The notes: generated from the sequence alone by a model not told the origin. A DNA stretch of 39,277 bases from an uncultured Erysipelotrichaceae bacterium (GCA_910588075.1 CAJUOS010000015.1:1-39277), one strand, 5' to 3'. Shown: positions 24,605 through 33,042, counted from the stretch's first letter. Program-made: numbers and translations.

Positions 24605-26090
24605 ACTCCTCATTATTTTTATCTATATCATTTTCATTTAAATTTCCATCTTCTGTTTGAATTATCTTTCCTGCCATTAAATCATCAATATATTGTCTTG
24701 CTTGTTCAACAGAAGAATCATATGGTATAACCACTGAAGCTTCTCTTCCTCCTAAAGAATAACATGGTTTTTTAGCAGGATCACCAACAATTTGATAAGA
24801 TTGAATATCCCAAGATGGCATATTTGATAATTGCATTTGAACAAGTGCATTAATATCATCAGAAGAAAGATTTGTTTCAACACTTTCACTAACTGTATCT
24901 AAAACAGCAGAAAATGATGTTAAAATAGCTGGTGAACATACTTTCTTAAGAATAGCTGCAATCATTCTTTGTTGATTTCTTCCTCTTGCAAAATCTCCAT
25001 CAATAAATGATTTTCTTTCTCTTACAAAAGCCAAGGCTTCTTTCGCATTTAAAACATTTTCACCTTTTTTAATATTAAAATTACCAATCTTTGTTGTAAA
25101 ATCTGCAGGTGAATTAACACTAATACCACCAATAGCATCTACAATTTTAATAAAGGAAGTAAAATTCATTCTTGCATAATAGTTAATCTCTTCACTCATA
25201 ATATCTTGTAAAGTATCTATACTTTCTTGTAACCCATAAACACCTGTATGAGTAAATTTATCTAATTGACCATTTCTATGTAGTGGATAATAAACATCTC
25301 TAGGAATACTAATCAATAAAACCTGATGTGTTGTAGGATTAATAGCAATTAACATATTAACATCACTACGTGAAATTGTAGATATATCCCCATATTGATC
25401 ATTTCCACTTACATATGTTAAAAATGGTTTATTTGTTACATCTACATTCTTAGCAGATATTGATCCTTCATCCTTTAAAATTTGATAAATAACACGTGTA
25501 TCATCATCAAAAGTTTTTTTATCTTGATCTATTAAAGTACGAAAAGCTTCATCTAAAATAATTCCATCCACTTTTTGAGTATACAAAGCCTCTAATAAAT
25601 CATGAAAATCTTTATAATCTGTAAGAGAAATATTTCCTACTTCTTTTTCAATCTCTTTTTTTGCATAATCCATTGACTCATTATTTACAGATGTTACATA
25701 TCCAATATGATGCTTTGGTAATTGCTTTTCATTACGAATTTCAGAATCTTTTAAAACAATAACTGAAATGGCTCTTTTTTGAAATGTTTCTGCTGATAAT
25801 AAATCAACTACACTTCCCATTTTATAAACATAAAATGAACCAACTATCATTATACAACTTAAAACAAAACTCAAAACTTGAGTCATAATTGATCTTTTAC
25901 TTTTAGGTTTTTTATAAAAAATCAAAAAGTATTCTCCAATTAATAAACTTAATAATACTACACCACCTATAATTATATAATTAACTGGTATAAATTTTAT
26001 TGTATATAACATATATAATAAAATTATAGAAGTTATCAGTTGAAAAAAATATATACTCCAATTTATTGATTTTTCTAGTTTTGTTTTCAT
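24603..26090 (-). CDS. LytR-CpsA-Psr (LCP) cell-wall ligase
   Basis: LCP enzymes move undecaprenyl-linked polymers (teichoic acids, capsule) onto peptidoglycan on the outside of the membrane. Three hydrophobic helices fill residues ~10-95. Residues ~105-240 form an accessory extracellular domain that resembles a half periplasmic-binding fold (KHHIGYVTSVN, KVDGIILDEAF). The LCP catalytic domain (about 240-450) shows the conserved segments: SDVNMLIAINP, SIPRDVYYPL, KFTHTGVYG, the arginine-rich VRERKSF and DFARGRNQQRM. The tail is acidic (ENDIDKNNEE). It lies 84 bases after the metallo-hydrolase gene on the same strand, possibly with its own promoter. The accessory domain between the helices and the LCP domain is known in some LCP proteins. 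Confidence 0.93.
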   Translation of the reverse strand: MKTKLEKSINWSIYFFQLITSIILLYMLYTIKFIPVNYIIIGGVVLLSLLIGEYFLIFYKKPKSKRSIMTQVLSFVLSCIMIVGSFYVYKMGSVVDLLSAETFQKRAISVIVLKDSEIRNEKQLPKHHIGYVTSVNNESMDYAKKEIEKEVGNISLTDYKDFHDLLEALYTQKVDGIILDEAFRTLIDQDKKTFDDDTRVIYQILKDEGSISAKNVDVTNKPFLTYVSGNDQYGDISTISRSDVNMLIAINPTTHQVLLISIPRDVYYPLHRNGQLDKFTHTGVYGLQESIDTLQDIMSEEINYYARMNFTSFIKIVDAIGGISVNSPADFTTKIGNFNIKKGENVLNAKEALAFVRERKSFIDGDFARGRNQQRMIAAILKKVCSPAILTSFSAVLDTVSESVETNLSSDDINALVQMQLSNMPSWDIQSYQIVGDPAKKPCYSLGGREASVVIPYDSSVEQARQYIDDLMAGKIIQTEDGNLNENDIDKNNEE

Positions 26091-26174
26091 ATCATCACCT
26101 ACTAAACAAGAGTATCATATTTTAAGAACTTTAGCAAATTTTATCGAATAAATAAAAAAATAATTGATATTCCA

Positions 26175-26834
26175 TTAATAATAGAATTCAATATTTTCAC
26201 CAATATAATGAAAACAAGACAAAGTAGGATGTTTTTTACCTTGTAACTCTTTATTCTTTAAAGCAAGAGCATCTCTCAAACAATAATCAATATATTCTTT
26301 TTTTAAAGGATATTCATGATGACTTGGAAGAATTATTTCAATATCTTTTATATATTTTATATTTTTCAAACTTTCAATATATAAATCTAAATTTCTATGC
26401 TTTCCAAACATATAAATAGGTCCTTTTTGGATACTATCTCCTGATAATAATAGTTTTTTATTTCTATCCAACAACATAATACTTCCATATGTATGTCCTG
26501 GCATATCAATAACTTCAAAACAATAGCTTCCAACATTAATCTGATCTCTTGTTCGTAAATAAGATAAAACAACAGGACATTGAATGAAATGTGAATCCTT
26601 AATATGAATACGGCATTTCTTAAAATGATATACTCCACCAATATGATCTTTATCACCATGAGTTAAAATAACTTCGATTGGTTTATTTGTTATTTTTTTA
26701 ACAATTTCTATAATACGATCTTCTTTAAAACATGTATCAATAAGAATAGCTCTACTCTCTCCAACAATTAAAAAAGCTCTCACTTTTCCACTATCTAAAA
26801 TATAAAAATCTTTATCATATTCTATAACATTCAT
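26175..26834 (-). CDS. Metallo-beta-lactamase-fold hydrolase
   Basis: The zinc-site motif THGDKDHIGG (H-x-D-x-D-H, residues ~58-68) is followed by MPGHTYGS (His ~112), the bridging Asp in LLSGDSI (~133) and a final SHHEYPL His (~170): a complete glyoxalase-II-like metallo-hydrolase of 219 residues. No signal peptide, so cytosolic. The substrate is unknown. The start codon follows the nuclease stop by three bases, and its AAGGAG site lies in the last codons of the nuclease, so the two are translated together. Confidence 0.9.
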   Translation of the reverse strand: MNVIEYDKDFYILDSGKVRAFLIVGESRAILIDTCFKEDRIIEIVKKITNKPIEVILTHGDKDHIGGVYHFKKCRIHIKDSHFIQCPVVLSYLRTRDQINVGSYCFEVIDMPGHTYGSIMLLDRNKKLLLSGDSIQKGPIYMFGKHRNLDLYIESLKNIKYIKDIEIILPSHHEYPLKKEYIDYCLRDALALKNKELQGKKHPTLSCFHYIGENIEFYY

Positions 26835-26837
26835 TAT

Positions 26838-27560
26838 TTACTCCTTTATATATTGACTTTCACCTGTACTATAATCAATTTGAATTTGTGGTTGAACATT
26901 ATAAACAAATACACAAAAACATATACCTTCTCCATCATCTTCAACTGACATAGCTTCCATCAATACTCCTTTCGCAACTAAATTTTCTCCTTCAAAAATA
27001 GGTGTTACACGATATAAAACATGATTTTTTGTTTCTCTCACATAGTTTCCTACTTTTTCTTCAAAAGGTAACATTCCTTCTACATTCATATAACGAGTTC
27101 CTGTTATAAGATTTTTCTCATTAGCATTTTCTCCACTTAATTGATAAGCAATTAAATGGCATCTATTATATAAATATTTACCATCAATATGATTATATTT
27201 CACAGTATGCCAACCTGTTGGTTTAATCATTCCTATTGAACCTCTTTTTTCAGTTGGCATAATATCCACTCCTATATTAGCATAAGCTACTCCACATCTT
27301 CCCAAATTGTCTAGTTCACTATATTTTTCAAAAGATTCATCACTTAAATCACTCTCTTCAAAATATGGAATATTATTATTAATTTCAACATATTCTTGAT
27401 GAGTATAATCTGGAACATTTAAAATATCAATTTTTTCATCTTGATCTGTAAATGACCAATTAAAAATATAATCATTATTATATTGATTATATATATATGT
27501 TCCACCACTCATAAATAAAACAATAGCAATAATTGTTGAAAAAATATTTTGCTTTTTCAT
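26838..27560 (-). CDS. Membrane-anchored DNA/RNA non-specific endonuclease (EndA-like)
   Basis: An uncleaved signal anchor (residues ~6-24) puts the protein outside the cell. The catalytic region is the beta-beta-alpha-metal fold of the NUC1/EndA type: YNRCHLIAYQLSG with general base His135 (in place of the DRGH of NucA-type enzymes), metal ligand Asn in ANEKNLITGTRYMN, and a following MLPFEEKV segment. In pneumococcus, EndA degrades one strand of transforming DNA; others scavenge nucleotides. GGAGG precedes the ATG. The pairing with a cytosolic metallo-hydrolase and an LCP gene does not decide between these roles. Confidence is high for fold, moderate for job. Confidence 0.88.
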   Translation of the reverse strand: MKKQNIFSTIIAIVLFMSGGTYIYNQYNNDYIFNWSFTDQDEKIDILNVPDYTHQEYVEINNNIPYFEESDLSDESFEKYSELDNLGRCGVAYANIGVDIMPTEKRGSIGMIKPTGWHTVKYNHIDGKYLYNRCHLIAYQLSGENANEKNLITGTRYMNVEGMLPFEEKVGNYVRETKNHVLYRVTPIFEGENLVAKGVLMEAMSVEDDGEGICFCVFVYNVQPQIQIDYSTGESQYIKE

Positions 27561-27575
27561 AAATCCTCCTATGAA

Positions 27576-27643
27576 ATAAAAAAGCTCCTTATTTTATGGA
27601 ACTTCTTATTTTCTAATTATATTTTATCATTATCAATATGTAA
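27576..27643 (-). promoter_or_regulatory. Nuclease promoter followed by terminator-like hairpin
   Basis: Minus strand: TTACAT (27643-27638), 16-base spacer, TATAAT (27621-27616). The predicted mRNA start is about 27609, and a 7-bp hairpin with 9-base loop (27604-27582), followed by TTTTATTT, begins only about five bases later. It could be a 5'-protecting hairpin or an attenuator; it is too short to be a riboswitch aptamer. Confidence 0.45.
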
Positions 27644-27880
27644 TTTCAAATATTATCCTTATTCAATAAATTTCTTATTTAAATTATTTACTCATCTAAA
27701 TAATATTAAGAAAACATTGAAAAATTATTGTTCAAGAACAAAAAATGAACTGATGTATTATTTCTTGAAAATGCACAATACTTTTCCTATTGACATATAA
27801 ACACTTTAAATAAACTATAGAAATTCATTTCTTATCATGTTATTTTAGGTGTAAGTAAAGCGTAACATATGGAATGATTA
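27644..27880. other. Non-coding divergent region
   Basis: About 240 AT-rich bases with no supported gene. It holds an 8-bp inverted repeat TTCAAGAA...TTCTTGAA (27731-27769). GTAACATA at 27862 is repeated at 27907, in and near the MerR promoter. Confidence 0.4.
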
Positions 27881-27913
27881 CCTTGACTTTCCCCTTACGT
27901 CAAGGTGTAACAT
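27881..27913 (+). promoter_or_regulatory. MerR-type promoter with 19-bp spacer
   Basis: TTGACT (27883-27888), 19-base spacer, TAACAT (27908-27913). The 7-bp inverted repeat CCTTGAC/GTCAAGG (27881-27887 and 27899-27905) overlaps the -35 and the spacer, as at operators of MerR-family regulators. The MerR gene starts 33 bases downstream. Confidence 0.75.
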
Positions 27914-27945
27914 AAGCATAGAAGTAGGTTGAAAGGAGGAAATTT

Positions 27946-28674
27946 ATGTTATCCATAGGTGAATTTTCAAGGATATGTAGAGTTTCTACAAAAACACTTC
28001 GTTACTATGATGAAATTGGACTCATAAAGCCCTGTAAAACCAACCCAGAAAATAATTATAGATACTATTCCATTGAACAATTAGAAACTATGTTATTTAT
28101 TAATCGTCTAAAACAATACAGTTTTTCTTTAGAAGAAATTAAAGCAATGATTACATCAGAAAAAATACACAATGAAAAATTATGCTTAGAACTTTATAAA
28201 AAAAAGATAGAATTTGAAAAACAAATACAAATATATTCACAAATTACAAAACAATTAAATGAGGACATAGCAGTTTTGAAACAAGGTCAATCCATCATGT
28301 CTTATTTGAGTAAGATTGACGTTCAACTTGTTGACATACCAGTTATATATCTTGTTTCTATTCATAAAATGGTTTATAAGTTTGAACTAGTGGAACAATA
28401 TGATTATTGCTTTCATTCGATATTAAGAAAAATCCAACATGACAAACTAACAATCAATGCTCCACCTATGGTACTGTATCATGGTGATGAATTTACTCCC
28501 TTGGGTTTAGATACAGAATTTGCTATTCCTGTGAAACAATTTGTTGCAGGAACAAGAGATTTTTGCCCTGGTTTATGTTTAAAAACAATTTTGCATGGTG
28601 GATATTCGAATCTATCCTCCATTTATGCAAAACAATGTGAATGGGCAAAACAGTTGACTATCTCAATTCAATAA
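27946..28674 (+). CDS. MerR-family regulator, apparently C-terminally truncated
   Basis: Residues 1-70 are a MerR winged helix (SIGEFSRICRVSTKTLRYYDEIGLIKP, then NNYRYY), followed by a dimerisation coiled coil (~75-115) and a GyrI-like ligand domain (~125-240). AAAGGAGG lies six bases before the ATG, and the promoter has the 19-bp MerR spacer. The protein stops at residue 242, just after the penultimate helix (EWAKQLTISIQ), whereas relatives continue about 30 residues to a final strand (EIxIPV type). Downstream bases read NTYTTFDVYDIEINV in the same frame and DDLVEIKKAE one frame over, which looks like the lost tail. It may be a decaying gene; DNA binding could survive. No target gene is adjacent. 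Confidence 0.82.
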   Translation: MLSIGEFSRICRVSTKTLRYYDEIGLIKPCKTNPENNYRYYSIEQLETMLFINRLKQYSFSLEEIKAMITSEKIHNEKLCLELYKKKIEFEKQIQIYSQITKQLNEDIAVLKQGQSIMSYLSKIDVQLVDIPVIYLVSIHKMVYKFELVEQYDYCFHSILRKIQHDKLTINAPPMVLYHGDEFTPLGLDTEFAIPVKQFVAGTRDFCPGLCLKTILHGGYSNLSSIYAKQCEWAKQLTISIQ

Positions 28675-28737
28675 GAAAACACATATACAACATTTGATGT
28701 GTATGATATTGAAATCAATGTACTGATGATTTAGTAG

Positions 28738-28779
28738 AAATAAAGAAAGCTGAAAACCTAGAAAATCAAGGCTTTCAGC
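28738..28779 (-). terminator. tRNA-Arg terminator
   Basis: Minus strand: an 11-bp stem (28779-28769 with 28759-28749, one G-U pair) with a 9-base loop, then TTTCTTTATTT, beginning nine bases after the tRNA CCA end. Confidence 0.85.
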
Positions 28780-28787
28780 GTTATTTG

Positions 28788-28864
28788 TGGCGTCCCCGAC
28801 AGGAATCGAACCTGCGACGTTTCGCTTAGGAGGCGAACCCTCTATCCTGCTGAGGTACGAGGAC
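28788..28864 (-). tRNA. tRNA-Arg (anticodon CCU)
   Basis: A full cloverleaf of 77 nt with encoded CCA: 7-bp acceptor stem (GTCCTCG with CGGGGAC, one G-U), D stem CCTC/GAGG, anticodon stem TTCGC/GCGAA with loop CTCCTAA, five-base variable region, T stem GCAGG/CCTGT with TTCGATT loop, discriminator G. The anticodon CCU reads AGG. A possible promoter (TTGAAG, 18 bases, GATAAT) lies about 50 bases upstream on the minus strand. Confidence 0.96.
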
Positions 28865-29036
28865 ATTTTATAAATCTATTTACTGTAATCTAATTATCAT
28901 AATACATAAACAATTACTTCAAAAAGATAACTCTATTCAACTGAACTAAATCTCTATATAATCAATATATTAAAATCAACGAATATTTTATCATGTTCCT
29001 TTTGAGATTTCAATTCTCTTGTCTCTCTTTATACAA

Positions 29037-29062
29037 ACCTATCCCTTTTTAGGGATAGGTCA
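29037..29062 (-). terminator. Terminator after the small gene at 29060
   Basis: Minus strand: a perfect 10-bp GC-containing stem (29060-29051 with 29046-29037) with a 4-base loop, then TTGTAT. It overlaps the stop codon. Confidence 0.75.
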
Positions 29063-29248
29063 AGAAAGATGAACAAATAATTTTCTTTTTTGATTCCATT
29101 GTTTCAATAATCTTTGAATATAATAGATAGTCATTTTTTCATACCATTCACCAGTATCTAAATCAACTAAACAATATAAACCATCTTCTCTTTTTAACAA
29201 TCCTAACCCATAATGATATAAACCAGATTGTAGATCCACCGAAATCAT
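29060..29248 (-). CDS. Small uncharacterised protein (62 aa)
   Basis: No family recognised. It is a soluble protein with a run of aromatic residues; the first 35 residues look like beta strands (LYHYGLGLLKREDGLYCLVDLDTGEWY) and the rest a basic amphipathic helix (IYYIQRLLKQWNQKRK). The ATG has AGGAGGG upstream, and a terminator overlaps the stop codon, which supports a real gene. It follows cysE by 68 bases on the same strand with no clear terminator between. Start codon and ribosome site lie in a hairpin (29245-29276). Confidence 0.55.
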   Translation of the reverse strand: MISVDLQSGLYHYGLGLLKREDGLYCLVDLDTGEWYEKMTIYYIQRLLKQWNQKRKLFVHLS

Positions 29249-29276
29249 AGAATAACCCTCCTAGTATATTCTATGA
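29245..29276 (-). promoter_or_regulatory. Perfect inverted repeat over the start codon
   Basis: A perfect 10-bp inverted repeat (TCATAGAATA and TATTCTATGA) with a 12-base centre. In the mRNA the AUG of the small gene is in the 3' arm and AGGAGGG in the loop. The centre also contains TATACT, with TTGAAA 15 bases upstream, so the repeat could instead be an operator over a -10 box. Confidence 0.5.
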
Positions 29277-29316
29277 ATCAATTTTTCAAATATTATTCTC
29301 AAAGAAATATTTATTT

Positions 29317-29853
29317 TTATAAATCTTTATCTACACGAATACCATTTTCCTTCACAATTCTACCTGGTACTCCTACAACTGTACAATTTGGTGGTACATC
29401 TTTTAAAACAACAGATGATGCTCCTACAATACTATTATCGCCAATTGTTACATCTCCAATAATTTTTGCTCCAGCTGAAATCATCACATTATTACATAAT
29501 GTAGGATGCCTTTTGACTTTATGTTCACCAGTTCCTACTCCTCCAAGTGTTACGCCTTGAAATAATTGACAATCATCTCCAATAATTGTTGTTTCCCCAA
29601 TAACAACACCCATGCCATGATCAATAAAGAAACGTTTTCCAATTGTTGCTCCTGGATGAATTTCAATTCCAGTTAAAAAACGTGCAATCTGACTTAAAAA
29701 ACGTGCTAAGATTTTTAAACGAATATTCCATAAAAAATGATTAATACGATAAAAAAACATTGCATGAACTCCAGGATAATTTAAAATAACATTAAATCTA
29801 TTTCTAGCTGCTGGATCCATTTCTAAAACTTTAGAAACCAAACCTTTACTCAT
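29317..29853 (-). CDS. cysE: Serine O-acetyltransferase
   Basis: Makes O-acetylserine from serine and acetyl-CoA, the entry to cysteine synthesis. The 178 residues show a short N-terminal helical domain (MDPAARNRF...YPGVHAMFFYR) and a left-handed beta-helix of hexapeptide repeats with the conserved catalytic stretch FIDHGMGVVIGETTIIGDD and GVTLGGVGTG, ending in VVGVPGRIV. The short N-terminal domain is as in Firmicutes EpsC/CysE. The start is ATG at 29853 because GAGGTGA lies just upstream; a GTG at 29862 lies inside this site. No cysK or sulphur gene is adjacent, and no T-box or S-box leader is visible. The MATE gene lies 71 bases upstream. Confidence 0.94.
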   Translation of the reverse strand: MSKGLVSKVLEMDPAARNRFNVILNYPGVHAMFFYRINHFLWNIRLKILARFLSQIARFLTGIEIHPGATIGKRFFIDHGMGVVIGETTIIGDDCQLFQGVTLGGVGTGEHKVKRHPTLCNNVMISAGAKIIGDVTIGDNSIVGASSVVLKDVPPNCTVVGVPGRIVKENGIRVDKDL

Positions 29854-29924
29854 AAAACTCACCTCTTTACTTTTTACTATTTAATCATAAATAAAGAGAA
29901 GAAACAACGAAGGTTATAATTTTT

Positions 29925-31352
29925 TTAACTTTCAATAACCTGATCAGGTTGCTTTAACTCCTTTTTATAAAATCTTATAAACATATATGTTGTAATACAC
30001 GCAGCTAAAATATCTGAAACTGGTTCTGCAAATAATACAGCAAAAACAGATGCTCCATCTTTTACCATAGGCGCAATACCACTAGACATCATTGATGCCA
30101 ATGATGTTCCCCCTATTAAATAAGGGAATATATAAATTAAAGGTATAAGTAAAATTATTTTTCTTGTTATTGCCATACACAAAGAAATCTTGGCTTGTCC
30201 CAATGCCATAAAAGACTGTTGACATGCAATTTGAGCACCAAATATACCAGATCCTAATAAATATATTCTTAAAGCCCAAGATGCAAATTCAATTGTTTGT
30301 GGATCAGATGCAAAAATTGAAACAAAAAACTTTGAAAAAATCATAACTGAACCACCAGCAATAATAGCAAAACCTAAACATAATTTAAAAACAAGCTTAA
30401 ATGTTTCCCTTACTCTTGTATAATTCTTTGCACCATAATTATAACTTAAAATGGGTTGTGCTCCTTGACATAATCCTTGTAATGGTAATGTTATAAACTG
30501 CCATAAGCTTAATAAAATAGCCATTGTTGCTACTGCCATAGTTCCACCATATAATGAAAGTTGATTATTAAAAGAAATTTGTAATAAACTTTCTGTACTT
30601 CCCATAACAAACGGAGAAATTCCCAGTGAAATAATAGAAAAACAAATACGTAAATTTAATTTCACATACTGTTTTCTAATTTTTATTATACTTTTCTTTC
30701 CAAATAAAAATACCAATACCCATAATGCTGAAACACCTTGAGCAAGAATTGTTGCTAAAGCAGCTCCAGATACACCCATGTTTAGTCCAAAAATAAAAAT
30801 TGGATCTAATATAATATTTAAAATAGCTCCTATCATAACTGTACACATTCCCATTTTTGCAAAACCTTGTGTATTAATATATGCGTTCATACCTAATGTA
30901 ATCTGCACAAACACAGTTCCTAACGCATATATACTAATATATGAAATAGCTTGTGGTAGCGTTTCTTCATTTGCCCCAAATAATAATAACAATGGTTCTT
31001 TGAAAATAAGAATAATTATTGTTAAAATAAATCCTAAACCAATCAGCATTACAAAACTATTTGTCATAATTTCCTCTGCTTTATCTTGTCTTTTCTCTCC
31101 CATTCTAATAGCACATAATGGTGCTCCTCCAACTCCTACAAGATTTGTAAATGCTGTTACAAATGTAAGAATAGGTAAAGCTACTGATAATGAAGCCATT
31201 GCTAAAGTCCCATCACTCATTTGTCCAATATAAATACGATCTACCATATTATAAAGAACATTCACTAACTGAGCAATAATGGATGGAATAGCTAATGATA
31301 ATAATAATTTAGAAATTTTTTCATAACCTAATTTATTTTTTTCCAATTTCAT
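29925..31352 (-). CDS. MATE-family efflux transporter
   Basis: The 475 residues carry about twelve hydrophobic helices in two similar halves, as in the MATE superfamily. Typical segments are LAIPSIIAQLVNVLYNMVDRIYIG at the first helix and QGAQPILSYNYGAKNY near residue 285, the family's second-half equivalent. Such carriers export cationic drugs or metabolites using Na+ or H+. The substrate cannot be predicted. GGGAGG precedes the ATG, and an upstream terminator (31367-31387) separates it from the PAP2 gene. It lies upstream of cysE and may share its transcript. Confidence 0.93.
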   Translation of the reverse strand: MKLEKNKLGYEKISKLLLSLAIPSIIAQLVNVLYNMVDRIYIGQMSDGTLAMASLSVALPILTFVTAFTNLVGVGGAPLCAIRMGEKRQDKAEEIMTNSFVMLIGLGFILTIIILIFKEPLLLLFGANEETLPQAISYISIYALGTVFVQITLGMNAYINTQGFAKMGMCTVMIGAILNIILDPIFIFGLNMGVSGAALATILAQGVSALWVLVFLFGKKSIIKIRKQYVKLNLRICFSIISLGISPFVMGSTESLLQISFNNQLSLYGGTMAVATMAILLSLWQFITLPLQGLCQGAQPILSYNYGAKNYTRVRETFKLVFKLCLGFAIIAGGSVMIFSKFFVSIFASDPQTIEFASWALRIYLLGSGIFGAQIACQQSFMALGQAKISLCMAITRKIILLIPLIYIFPYLIGGTSLASMMSSGIAPMVKDGASVFAVLFAEPVSDILAACITTYMFIRFYKKELKQPDQVIES

Positions 31353-31362
31353 TTCCTCCCTT

Positions 31363-31387
31363 ATAAAAAGAGGGGTTATCCCTCTTT
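31363..31387 (-). terminator. Terminator of the GT2-PAP2 pair
   Basis: Minus strand: a perfect 8-bp stem (31387-31380 with 31374-31367), 5-base loop holding the stop codon, then TTATAA. The U-run is short. Confidence 0.65.
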
Positions 31388-32026
31388 CATTTTTTTTATA
31401 AATTTTTTTGTATAGTCTACTTTATAAACCAATACATAAAGTATAATTGAAAGTATACCAGCCATAACAGCATCAATAATAGAATGCTGTTTGATAAACA
31501 TTGTTGATAAAGTAATTAATATTGCTGAAATAATAGCCAATAACTTTATTCCATTATGATGTGATAATTTTTCACATTTAAGCAAAGCAATTGCACATCC
31601 TATTGAATTAAAAACATGAATACTTGGACATACATTTTGACTCTTATCAGCAGTATAAATAAAATTCACTAAGAACTGACAAAAAGAATTTCCTTCTAAT
31701 GTCAATGGTCTATGATTAAAACTAGTTGGATAAATTGTAAATGCAATCAAACAAATTGTCATTCCTATAAATAAAAATGCTACACATTTATAAAAATCAC
31801 TTTTATTTGTAAAAAATAAATATGCAATTGTTCCAGCCACAAATAAATACCAATATACATAAGGTAGAACAAACCAAGCGATAAAAGGAATACTTTGATC
31901 TATAAATGTATATATATCATGGAATACAATATTTGATCTATATTGAATACCAAAATACCAAGGTACATAAATAATAAAATAAAGAAATACCCAAGCATGT
32001 TTATATTGTTTTAATATATTTTTCAT
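31376..32026 (-). CDS. PAP2-superfamily membrane phosphatase/transferase
   Basis: An integral membrane protein of 216 residues with six likely helices. The phosphatase motifs are present: a YPTSFNHRP loop (variant of the K-x6-RP motif), CPSIHVFNS (SxH motif, residues ~133-141) and STMFIKQHSIIDAVMAG with the catalytic His and Asp. Related proteins dephosphorylate lipid phosphates or transfer phospho-inositol/alcohol groups. It overlaps the glycosyltransferase by one base (TAATG), so the two are a translationally coupled pair likely acting on a lipid or surface glycan. Confidence 0.88.
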   Translation of the reverse strand: MKNILKQYKHAWVFLYFIIYVPWYFGIQYRSNIVFHDIYTFIDQSIPFIAWFVLPYVYWYLFVAGTIAYLFFTNKSDFYKCVAFLFIGMTICLIAFTIYPTSFNHRPLTLEGNSFCQFLVNFIYTADKSQNVCPSIHVFNSIGCAIALLKCEKLSHHNGIKLLAIISAILITLSTMFIKQHSIIDAVMAGILSIILYVLVYKVDYTKKFIKKMKEG

Positions 32027-33042
32027 TAATTAAAACCAAATAATTTCCTAGAAATATCATATCCAGTTGTAATAATCTTTTGACCCACTTTACTATCCAT
32101 TTGCATACATGCACCAAGAAGAGTATGTTTCACAGCTTTATATAATTCTAGATTTTCTTGTTTTAAATACGCCCATAATTCATCTTTCTTAGCTAAATTT
32201 TCTTCAGTTCCTGATCTGATTAATAAAACAGTTGAAACTGTTGTAATCATTGTTAAATATTTAATCATATAATTACGTAATTTTCTACTTTTTAAATTCA
32301 TAACATTACAACTATCTATCATCATTTTATTAACTTTAATTTGTTGATCAATTCTTGAAATCATAACTTTCTCATTAACTGATTGATCTTCTCTTCCTAT
32401 AAAATAACGATATAAATCAATATCTAAATAATATAATGTATTAACATATGGTAATGGTTGATAAACAAATAAATTATCTACATAAAAAGTATGTTTAGGT
32501 AATTGTAAATTACAATTTCTTAATAATTGTGTACGATAAATAACACTATGCATTAATAAATTTTGTTGAGGATAAAAATGTTTCACATCATACCATCTAA
32601 AAATTCTATTTTGTGGTAAAGCATTTGTATATTTAATAACACTTGTTTTATTTTCACTTGGTTTCTCATAAACATAATTAGCAATCATCATATCAACCAT
32701 TTCATTATGATTATATAAATCCTTTAATGTTTCAACAACTTTTACTAAAGATGACTGATCAAACCAATCATCACTATCCAATACTTTGAAATAAACTCCT
32801 GTAGCATTTTTTAAACCTGTATTAACAGCTTCACCATGCCCTCCATTTTCTTGATGAATACATTTAATAGTGTCTGGATATTTTGATACATACTCATCAC
32901 CAATATGCGCAGTATTATCCTTTGAGCCATCATCTACTATAATAACTTCTATATCATCCTTTAAAATCAGACAAGATTCAATAGCCTTTGCCATATAATC
33001 TTGAGAATTATAACAAGGAATCGCAACAGATAAATATTTCAT
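32026..33042 (-). CDS. Family 2 glycosyltransferase
   Basis: The GT-A fold is clear in the first 110 residues: VAIPCYNSQDYM, the nucleotide-sugar-binding IIVDDGSKDNT, NGGHGEAVNTGLKNA and the metal-binding DSDDW. The C-terminal 200 residues are mostly helical and typical of capsule/teichoic/lipid-glycan transferases. No transmembrane segment is seen, so it works at the inner face of the membrane. GAGGAGG precedes the ATG. It is coupled with the PAP2 protein. Donor and acceptor cannot be predicted. Confidence 0.9.
   Translation of the reverse strand: MKYLSVAIPCYNSQDYMAKAIESCLILKDDIEVIIVDDGSKDNTAHIGDEYVSKYPDTIKCIHQENGGHGEAVNTGLKNATGVYFKVLDSDDWFDQSSLVKVVETLKDLYNHNEMVDMMIANYVYEKPSENKTSVIKYTNALPQNRIFRWYDVKHFYPQQNLLMHSVIYRTQLLRNCNLQLPKHTFYVDNLFVYQPLPYVNTLYYLDIDLYRYFIGREDQSVNEKVMISRIDQQIKVNKMMIDSCNVMNLKSRKLRNYMIKYLTMITTVSTVLLIRSGTEENLAKKDELWAYLKQENLELYKAVKHTLLGACMQMDSKVGQKIITTGYDISRKLFGFN

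Noticed and set aside
27549..27800. Plus-strand frame of 83 codons in the region before the second MerR gene
   Set aside because: Covers the nuclease promoter and hairpin, no ribosome binding site, low-complexity product.
28663..28866. Minus-strand frame over the tRNA
   Set aside because: It is the translated tRNA and its terminator, a common false gene.
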